Made by a program: the position numbers and the translations under genes | The notes under the pieces: generated by a model | What the model was told of the DNA's origin: nothing | Databases searched by the model: none | What the model saw: only the letters and a program-made list of their open reading frames with translations | Shown: piece by piece, positions 7,368 through 12,691 of the stretch | Layout: every line of letters starts with the position of its first letter | Numbering within the stretch: position 1 is the first letter of the stretch | Assembly: GCA_937901805.1 (NCBI GenBank) | Contig: CALDJI010000154.1 | Span: forward strand, 1 to 12,691 | Source of the DNA: an uncultured Clostridia bacterium | Lineage (GTDB): Bacteria > Bacillota > Clostridia > Oscillospirales > Ruminococcaceae | Direction: 5' to 3' | DNA: 12,691 nucleotides

Positions 7368-7397
7368 ATCCCTATGCGGAAAAACGGACAAATATGG
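7368..7397 (-). promoter_or_regulatory. Weak sigma-E-like promoter candidate before spoVB
   Basis: On the minus strand, CCATATT (7391-7397) and a CATA-starting -10 (7376 down) are separated by 14 bases, resembling the Bacillus sporulation sigma-E pattern KMATATT-N14-CATACAHT. The -35 matches 6 of 7 positions but the -10 matches only its first half. No good sigma-A promoter is visible between the nrdJ terminator and the gene. Confidence 0.25.
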
Positions 7398-7418
7398 CTG
7401 ACAGCCCGGAATACGGAC

Positions 7419-7461
7419 AAAAAAAGCCCCATACAGGAGAAATACCTGTATGGGGCTTTTT
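7419..7461 (-). terminator. Intrinsic terminator of nrdJ
   Basis: GCCCCATACAGG (7426-7437) pairs with CCTGTATGGGGC (7445-7456) over 12 perfect base pairs with a 7-base loop. On the minus strand the stem is followed by T7 (7425 to 7419). It lies 14 bases past the nrdJ stop codon. T5 on the plus side makes it potentially two-way. Confidence 0.93.
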
Positions 7462-7475
7462 CCCTTGCCGGACAA

Positions 7476-9749
7476 TTAGCTGCATTTGGAATACCCGCAG
7501 TTGCGGCAGATAACGCAGCCGCCCTCGTGCTGGACTTCAGCCCCGCATTCCGGGCAGGTATGGCCGTCGTCCTCTGCAATGCGCGGCCTGCGCTGTTTTC
7601 CGGAAACAGCCTGCGCTTTTTCAGAGTCGGCCTCCAGATGCGGGATTCCCCCGCTGTTTTTCTGGTATTCGGAAACCTTGAGGATAACGCGGGCAATCGC
7701 GTCCGGGCAGGAGGTGCAGTGCATCCCCTGCTGGCGGATGGTGGACGGACAGCGGATCCCCTTGAGCTGGGCAATGATTTCCTCCACGCTTAAACCCGCC
7801 CGCAGGGAAATGGAAATCAAACGCGCCGTCGCCTCGGACTGGGAAGGGCACCCCCCCGCTTTCCCGGTGCTGGTAAAGACCTCGCAGATCCCGTTTTCAT
7901 CATAGTTTACCGTGACGTACAGGTTCCCGCAGCCGATTTTCATCCGCTCGGTAAACCCGGTGGTCACTGTCGGGCGGGGACGGGGGTTAAGCGAACCGGG
8001 CTGTGCATAGCAGTCTTCCGGAGGCTCTTCCCCGCTGACTTTCCCAATATTGAGCACCTGGCTGTCCCGGCTCTTGTCACGGTAGATGGTGACCCCCTTG
8101 CAGCCGAGCCGGTAGGCCAGCTTGTAGACTTCCGCCACGTCTTCATGGGTAGCGTCCTGCGTAAAGTTGACGGTTTTGGAGACGGCGTTGTCGATGTGCT
8201 GCTGGAAAGCCGCCTGCATCCGGATATGATATTCGGGGCTGATATCATGCGCGCTGACAAAGACGCGGCGGATATCTTCCGGGATCTCCTCAATATGGGC
8301 GAGGGTTCCCTGTTCGGCGATTTTTTGCAGCAGCTGCTCCGAATACAGCCCGCGTCGTTTGAGGACGTCCGCAAGAATCGGGCTTACCTCGGTCATATGG
8401 GTGGAATCCATGATATTGCGGATATAGGCATAGGCGAACACCGGCTCCACGCCGGAAGAACAGGAGGCGAGCAGGGAGAGCGTTCCCGTGGGCGCAATCG
8501 TCGTCACTGTGGCGTTGCGCAGCCCTTCAAACCGGCCGGAATAGATGCTGTCGTCAAACAGTGGGAAGCTCCCGCGCTCTTTGGCGAGCAGGCAGCTCTG
8601 CTGCTTGGCGGTATCGTCGATAAATTTCATCACTTTGCCGGCAAGCGCGACGGCCTCTTCAGAATTGTACGGAATCCCGAGCAGCAGGAGCATGTCCGCG
8701 AACCCCATAACCCCCAAACCGATTTTTCTTGTCTGCTTGGTGGTAAAATCGATCTGTTCCAGAGGGTACTTGTTGACGTCAATGACATTGTCCAGAAAAT
8801 GAACCGCATGTTTGACTGTATTCGCCAGCTTTTCATAGTCTACATGGAGCGATCCGTCCTCCGCCCCGCACAGCATATGGGAGAGGTTGATAGAACCCAG
8901 GTTGCAGGATTCATAGGGCAGAAGAGGCTGCTCCCCGCAGGGGTTGGTGCTCTCGATTTCCCCCATCGACGGGACGGCGTTGTCCCGGTTGAGCCTGTCA
9001 AGGAAGACGATTCCCGGCTCCCCATTCCTCCATGCGCTGTCCACAATTTTTTCAAAGACGTCCCGCGCGCGCAATTTCCCCGCCGCCTGTTTATGCACCG
9101 GGTTGATGAGTTCATATTCCTCGTCCGCCTCCACGGCGTGCATAAACGCCTCGGTAATCCCAACGGAGAGGTTAAAATTTGTAATATCCGCATTGTCCCG
9201 CTTGCAGTCGATAAATTCCAGGATATCGGGATGATCGACGCGGAGAATCCCCATATTCGCCCCGCGCCGGGTCCCTCCCTGCTTGACCGCCTCGGTCGCC
9301 ATGTTGAACACACGCAGGAAACTGACCGGGCCGCTCGCCACCCCTCCGGTAGAATTGACCGCGCTCCCATTCGGGCGCAGGCGGGAAAAAGAAAAGCCCG
9401 TCCCGCCGCCGGATTTATGGATAAGCGCCGCCTGTTTGACCGCTTCAAAAATCGCCTCCATGCTGTCCTCCACTGGGAGCACAAAGCAGGCGGAAAGCTG
9501 GCCGAGCGGACGCCCCGCGTTCATCAGCGTCGGGGAATTTGGGAGAAAATCCAGATTGGTCATCATCTCGTAAAAAATATGCTCCACCGGGGCAATATCA
9601 CAGCTTTTATCATACAGCAGATCCGCCTGTGCAACCGCGTGCGCGACCCGTTCAAACAACTGCTCCACTGTCTCGGTGAGATCCCCCTGTTCATCCCTCT
9701 TTAAATACCGGCGCTCTAACACCGTCATGGCGTTTTGCGACAACTGCAT
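7476..9749 (-). CDS. nrdJ: Adenosylcobalamin-dependent (class II) ribonucleoside reductase
   Basis: The 757-residue cytoplasmic enzyme reduces ribonucleotides to deoxyribonucleotides, using adenosylcobalamin instead of a diiron or glycyl radical. The active-site triad is in [20 protein letters not shown]: Asn269, the thiyl Cys271 and Glu273. The redox partner Cys88 lies in [30 protein letters not shown] is the phosphate-binding loop of the barrel. The C-terminus has a zinc-ribbon-like set (Cys732, 735, 748, 751) ending CGYSKCS, whose Cys751/Cys756 pair probably re-reduces the active site. The start at ATG 9749 lies 8 bases from AGGAGG (9758-9763); an in-frame TTG at 9755 is only 2 bases away and is rejected. 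The gene stands alone with its own terminator. No cobalamin riboswitch fits in the short leader. Confidence 0.97.
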   Translation of the reverse strand: MQLSQNAMTVLERRYLKRDEQGDLTETVEQLFERVAHAVAQADLLYDKSCDIAPVEHIFYEMMTNLDFLPNSPTLMNAGRPLGQLSACFVLPVEDSMEAIFEAVKQAALIHKSGGGTGFSFSRLRPNGSAVNSTGGVASGPVSFLRVFNMATEAVKQGGTRRGANMGILRVDHPDILEFIDCKRDNADITNFNLSVGITEAFMHAVEADEEYELINPVHKQAAGKLRARDVFEKIVDSAWRNGEPGIVFLDRLNRDNAVPSMGEIESTNPCGEQPLLPYESCNLGSINLSHMLCGAEDGSLHVDYEKLANTVKHAVHFLDNVIDVNKYPLEQIDFTTKQTRKIGLGVMGFADMLLLLGIPYNSEEAVALAGKVMKFIDDTAKQQSCLLAKERGSFPLFDDSIYSGRFEGLRNATVTTIAPTGTLSLLASCSSGVEPVFAYAYIRNIMDSTHMTEVSPILADVLKRRGLYSEQLLQKIAEQGTLAHIEEIPEDIRRVFVSAHDISPEYHIRMQAAFQQHIDNAVSKTVNFTQDATHEDVAEVYKLAYRLGCKGVTIYRDKSRDSQVLNIGKVSGEEPPEDCYAQPGSLNPRPRPTVTTGFTERMKIGCGNLYVTVNYDENGICEVFTSTGKAGGCPSQSEATARLISISLRAGLSVEEIIAQLKGIRCPSTIRQQGMHCTSCPDAIARVILKVSEYQKNSGGIPHLEADSEKAQAVSGKQRRPRIAEDDGHTCPECGAEVQHEGGCVICRNCGYSKCS

Positions 9750-9801
9750 TGACAATTCCTCCTATCAGCAATCCATTTTCCATATCAGTCCATCCTATCA
9801 A

Positions 9802-9817
9802 GCACAAGATATTGTAT
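9802..9817. promoter_or_regulatory. NrdR-box-like site in the nrdJ leader
   Basis: The 16 bases starting GCACAAGAT at 9802 match 13 of 16 positions of the NrdR operator pattern acaCwAtATaTwGtgt as I recall it. The site would lie just downstream of the predicted nrdJ transcription start (near 9823), a repressing position. NrdR normally binds two boxes about three helical turns apart, and I found no second one. Confidence 0.35.
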
Positions 9818-9829
9818 ATAACAAAATCT

Positions 9830-9858
9830 ATTTTATCCTTTTTATACAATAAATGCAA
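9830..9858 (-). promoter_or_regulatory. Probable nrdJ promoter
   Basis: On the minus strand TTGCAT (9853-9858) and TAAAAT (9830-9835) are 17 bases apart. Transcription would start near 9823 and give a leader of about 74 bases. Confidence 0.55.
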
Positions 9859-9921
9859 GAAAAGAAGATTTTTATAAAACACAAAAGAAAGTAAGGGTTT
9901 TTGTGAAATCCGTTAATTTTA

Positions 9922-9938
9922 CAAAGATATTATCTTTG
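9922..9938. repeat. Perfect 8-1-8 palindrome before the glgP promoter
   Basis: CAAAGATA (9922-9929) and its exact inverse TATCTTTG (9931-9938) flank a single T. It lies 15 bases upstream of the glgP -35 box, in the position of an activator or repressor operator. It has no T run and too small a loop for a terminator. Confidence 0.6.
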
Positions 9939-9953
9939 AATTGGATTTAAGCA

Positions 9954-9981
9954 TTGAAAAGCACGGATTTTTCGGTATAAT
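9954..9981 (+). promoter_or_regulatory. Promoter of glycogen phosphorylase
   Basis: TTGAAA (9954-9959) and TATAAT (9976-9981) are separated by 16 bases. Transcription would start near 9988, about 105 bases before the preferred start codon at 10094. Confidence 0.75.
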
Positions 9982-10027
9982 GGATAATATGGGGGAATAT
10001 TTTTAAGCAAAACGACAATTCTCTAAC

Positions 10028-10051
10028 AGGAGGCACTGAACAAAACAGTGC
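10028..10051 (+). promoter_or_regulatory. AGGAGG followed by a hairpin in the glgP leader
   Basis: A full AGGAGG (10028-10033) runs into a perfect 6-bp hairpin (10033-10038 with 10046-10051, loop AACAAAA), which ends directly before the ATG at 10052. The linear spacing of 18 bases is too long for normal initiation. The hairpin could either bring the site close to 10052 or leave it as an unused site before the real start at 10094. Confidence 0.5.
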
Positions 10052-10093
10052 ATGTTCTCACTACCAGAACAAAAAAGAAGGGTTGAATTTTAT

Positions 10094-12475
10094 ATGAACA
10101 AATTGACAATTAAGCGTGATTTCCTCAATATTTTGGGGAACGAATTCCTGACCTCTCCAGACCATGCAACGGACGAGCAGTTATATAAATCCCTTTGCAT
10201 GATGGTCCGGCAGCATCTGGAGGAGGAATACCGCCGCTTTACTGCAAACGCCAACTCCAACGGCCGGAAAAAAGTTTACTACCTCTGCATGGAGTTCCTG
10301 ATCGGCCGTTCTTTAAAGAGCAGTCTGTACAATCTTGGGATTGTGGACGATGTACGGGAAATTTTACAGGAAGAAGGCATCAAACTCGATCGCCTCTACG
10401 AACAGGAGCCGGACGCTGGGCTTGGCAACGGCGGACTTGGCCGTCTCGCGGCCTGCTTTCTGCACTCCCTCGCTTCACTGGACTATCCGGCAACCGGGTA
10501 TTCCATCTGCTATGAATTTGGCATTTTCAAACAGAAAATCATCGACGGCTGGCAGACGGAACTCCCGGACGACTGGCTTCCGGGCGGAAGCGTATGGCTG
10601 GAAGCCAGGCCGGAAGAGGCCGTTTCAGTCAAATTCGGCGGACATGTGGAGGAGTTCTGGGATCAGGGGTATCACCATGTCAATTACAAAGAGGGGGAAA
10701 CCGTGAAAGCAGTCCCCTACGATATGTATCTCTCCGGATATGACTGCAAGGCCGTCAGCCTGCTTAGGCTCTGGAAAGCGGAAAGCCCCGGCTTTGATAT
10801 GGAATTGTTCAACCGCGGCGACTATGTCTCCGCCATGAGCAAGAGCGCCCAAGCAGAAGCCATCAGTAAGGTCCTCTATCCAAATGACAACCACATCGAA
10901 GGGAAAAAACTCCGGCTGCGCCAGCAGTATTTCATGGTAGCGGCTTCCATTGGGGATATTGTGGCAAAACATCTCGCCACCTACGGTACTTTTGACAATC
11001 TGCATGAAAAGGTCGCTATTCACATTAACGACACCCACCCGACGCTGGCAATCCCAGAATTGATGCGGATTTTACTGGACGAATGCGGATACACCTGGGA
11101 GCGCGCATGGGAGATTGTCAGCAAAACCTTTGCCTACACCAACCACACCATTATGAGCGAGGCCCTTGAGAAGTGGAATGAGGATATCTTTTCCGAGATG
11201 CTCCCGCGTATTTACCAGATTATCAAAGAAATTGACCGCCGTTTCTGTGCAGAAGTTTTTGACAGGACGCAGGATCTTGACAAGGTCTCCCGGATGTCCA
11301 TCGTTGCCTACCATCAGGTGCGTATGGCAAACCTCTGCGTTGTCGGCAGCCATAAGGTCAATGGAGTTTCGCGTCTGCACTCAGACATTATTAAGGAAAG
11401 CGTATTTAAAGACTTCTACGACGTATATCCGGAAAAATTCACCAATGTCACAAACGGCATTGCCTACCGGCGCTGGCTCTGTCAGGCAAATCCGGCGCTC
11501 ACTTCCATGATAAGCTCCCTTATCGGCGACGGCTTCAAGCACGACGCCAACGAATTGGTGGGATTGATGAAGTATAAAGACGATGCCGGCGTTTTGGAAG
11601 AACTGGCAAAAGTGAAACGCCATAATAAAGAGGAGTTTGCAAAACACATTTTGGATATGACCGGCGTTATCATCAACACGGATTCCATTTTTGACGTCCA
11701 TGTTAAACGCCTGCATGAATACAAACGCCAGCACATGAACGCACTGCACATCCTCTCCCTTTACCGCAGGCTTCTGGAAAACCCAAATGCAGACATCACC
11801 CCGCGCACCTTTATTTTTGGTGCAAAGGCCGCGCCGGGCTATTATATGGCAAAACAGATTATTAAGCTTATCTGCACCATTGGGAAAGAAATTGAGCGCA
11901 ATCCGGTTTTGAGAGACAAAATCCGTATTGTCTACCTGGAAGATTACCGCGTCACCTTATCTGAACTGCTGATGCCGGCAAGCGAGGTCAGCGAACAGAT
12001 TTCACTCGCTTCAACAGAAGCGTCCGGTACCGGAAACATGAAGCTGATGCTCTCCGGAGCCATCACCCTTGGAACTCTGGATGGGGCGAATGTGGAAATC
12101 CGGGAGGCAGTGGGCGATGACAACATTGTTATCTTCGGCATGACTACTCCTCAGGTACAGGAACTCCAGCAGAAGGGGTACCATCCGTCTGAAATTTATA
12201 ACCGTAATCCGGAAATCCATGCCCTTGTGGATATGCTTGACCGTGGGATCGGCGGAGAAAACTTCAGTGATATCGCCAACATGCTGCGCAATTCGGATAC
12301 CTATATGGCACTGGCAGATTTTGAATCCTACCAGAATGCACACCGGAAAATTCAGCAGCTATATGCCGACCAGAAAAAATGGCAGCAGATGTCCCTTACC
12401 AATATCGCCCAATCCGGTCGGTTTTCATCGGACAACGCCATCAAAAACTATGCAAAAAATATCTGGAACCTGTAA
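10094..12475 (+). CDS. glgP: Glycogen/alpha-glucan phosphorylase
   Basis: The 793-residue cytoplasmic enzyme (GT35 family) releases glucose-1-phosphate from alpha-1,4-glucan ends using phosphate and pyridoxal phosphate. KVYYLCMEFLIGR and GLGNGGLGRLAACF (from about residue 109) are the classic N-terminal blocks. NDTHPTLAIPELMR and YTNHTIMSEALE follow. NVTNGI, DVHVKRLHEYKRQ and EASGTGNMK (642-650) build the cofactor site, with Lys650 as the PLP-binding lysine. The protein ends NYAKNIWNL, as full-length members do. I prefer the ATG at 10094 because the 14 residues added by the ATG at 10052 (MFSLPEQKRRVEFY) look unlike the family. The ribosome site is GAAGGG at 11 bases, which is modest, so 10052 remains possible (807 residues). 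A GH13-type gene follows, suggesting joint glycogen or maltodextrin breakdown. Confidence 0.96.
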   Translation: MNKLTIKRDFLNILGNEFLTSPDHATDEQLYKSLCMMVRQHLEEEYRRFTANANSNGRKKVYYLCMEFLIGRSLKSSLYNLGIVDDVREILQEEGIKLDRLYEQEPDAGLGNGGLGRLAACFLHSLASLDYPATGYSICYEFGIFKQKIIDGWQTELPDDWLPGGSVWLEARPEEAVSVKFGGHVEEFWDQGYHHVNYKEGETVKAVPYDMYLSGYDCKAVSLLRLWKAESPGFDMELFNRGDYVSAMSKSAQAEAISKVLYPNDNHIEGKKLRLRQQYFMVAASIGDIVAKHLATYGTFDNLHEKVAIHINDTHPTLAIPELMRILLDECGYTWERAWEIVSKTFAYTNHTIMSEALEKWNEDIFSEMLPRIYQIIKEIDRRFCAEVFDRTQDLDKVSRMSIVAYHQVRMANLCVVGSHKVNGVSRLHSDIIKESVFKDFYDVYPEKFTNVTNGIAYRRWLCQANPALTSMISSLIGDGFKHDANELVGLMKYKDDAGVLEELAKVKRHNKEEFAKHILDMTGVIINTDSIFDVHVKRLHEYKRQHMNALHILSLYRRLLENPNADITPRTFIFGAKAAPGYYMAKQIIKLICTIGKEIERNPVLRDKIRIVYLEDYRVTLSELLMPASEVSEQISLASTEASGTGNMKLMLSGAITLGTLDGANVEIREAVGDDNIVIFGMTTPQVQELQQKGYHPSEIYNRNPEIHALVDMLDRGIGGENFSDIANMLRNSDTYMALADFESYQNAHRKIQQLYADQKKWQQMSLTNIAQSGRFSSDNAIKNYAKNIWNL

Positions 12476-12506
12476 GAAAAAAGGGAACCCCCTTGCGCCC
12501 TTACTC

Positions 12507-12544
12507 TCTCCCCATGTGAAAGCCGATGCATGGGGAGACTTTTT
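12507..12544 (+). terminator. Terminator hairpin behind glgP
   Basis: TCTCCCCATG (12507-12516) pairs with CATGGGGAGA (12529-12538) over 10 bp with a 12-base loop, followed by C and T5 (12540-12544). No promoter is visible between it and the gene at 12570, so some read-through into that gene is likely. Confidence 0.72.
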
Positions 12545-12569
12545 CGCCAGATGGAAATGAGGAAAAACT

Positions 12570-12691
12570 ATGTATTTCGACAGCCGGGACGCCTTTTGCA
12601 AGCAGCCGTTCGGCGCCGTGGAAACGGGGAAACGCATCACCCTGCGCCTGAAATTAGATAAGGAATGGAACCCCCAGAATGTACGCCTGTT
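12570..12691 (+). CDS. N-terminus of a probable GH13 alpha-glucan hydrolase, cut by window edge
   Basis: Forty codons are visible without a stop. The product begins MYFDSRDAFCKQPFGAVETG and continues with a beta-strand-like stretch (RITLRLKL). This resembles the start of Clostridia GH13 alpha-amylase/neopullulanase-like proteins, which carry an N-terminal beta-sandwich domain before the catalytic barrel. GAGGA at 12559-12563, 6 bases before the ATG, supports the start. Placement directly after glycogen phosphorylase fits a role in debranching or hydrolysing alpha-glucans (inference). The catalytic part is outside the window, so the exact activity is open. Confidence 0.68.
   Translation, partial: MYFDSRDAFCKQPFGAVETGKRITLRLKLDKEWNPQNVRL

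Noticed and set aside
7278..7475. N-terminal extension of the flippase frame up to 7475
   Set aside because: It translates the nrdJ terminator and spacer. The membrane-protein start is at the GTG at 7277.
8145..9704. Plus-strand open frame of 519 codons opposite nrdJ
   Set aside because: It is antisense to a complete ribonucleotide reductase with all catalytic motifs, and its residue composition (rich in Arg, Gly, His) is that of a shadow frame.
9811..9824. Second inverted repeat TTGT-ATATA-ACAA beside the NrdR-like box
   Set aside because: It is short, AT-rich and overlaps the NrdR-like site, and by chance such repeats are common in this composition.
9756..9830. Cobalamin riboswitch before nrdJ
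   Set aside because: The leader is only about 75 bases and lacks the conserved B12-box and multi-helix core, so it is too short.

Overview
The window looks like ordinary chromosome from a Gram-positive, Clostridia-type bacterium, probably in the Oscillospiraceae/Ruminococcaceae (inference). The grounds are a valine T-box before valS, a SpoVB-type sporulation flippase, a cobalamin-dependent ribonucleotide reductase, an ECF vitamin transporter subunit, AGGAGG-type ribosome binding sites, many consensus sigma-A promoters, and GC-rich genes separated by AT-rich spacers. No phage, insertion sequence, CRISPR array, restriction or defence genes were seen. It is mainly housekeeping DNA with some well-resolved regulatory structure.

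Layout. 1-39 (-) is the 5' half of an initiator tRNA, cut by the window edge, with a perfect consensus promoter. 137-436 and 606-785 (-) are two small proteins, each with one hydrophobic segment and no known function. 1123-2617 (+) is a vitamin B6 pair: a pyridoxal/pyridoxamine kinase followed by an ECF transporter S component, ended by a strong terminator. 2707-5693 (+) is a promoter, a complete T-box leader and valyl-tRNA synthetase. A perfect 22-bp hairpin then separates valS from a converging SpoVB-like flippase (5746-7277, -), which carries a one-base frameshift in a T7 run. Upstream of that, also on the minus strand, is the class II ribonucleotide reductase nrdJ (7476-9749). From a divergent promoter region, glycogen phosphorylase (10094-12475, +) runs toward the start of a probable GH13 alpha-glucan enzyme (12570 onward, cut by the window edge).

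How the parts fit. The B6 kinase and S component look like an uptake-and-trapping unit for B6 vitamers; the S component would borrow a shared ECF ATPase/T module that is not in this window. Glycogen phosphorylase needs pyridoxal phosphate, but nothing here links the two loci in regulation. The T-box senses uncharged tRNA-Val: the antiterminator and terminator can be drawn base by base, and the specifier loop contains valine codons. glgP and the following GH13 gene suggest an alpha-glucan breakdown unit. The points most worth checking are the spoVB frameshift, the tRNA promoter whose -35 box lies inside a terminator stem, the perfect palindrome before the glgP promoter, the NrdR-like site before nrdJ, and the two small proteins.
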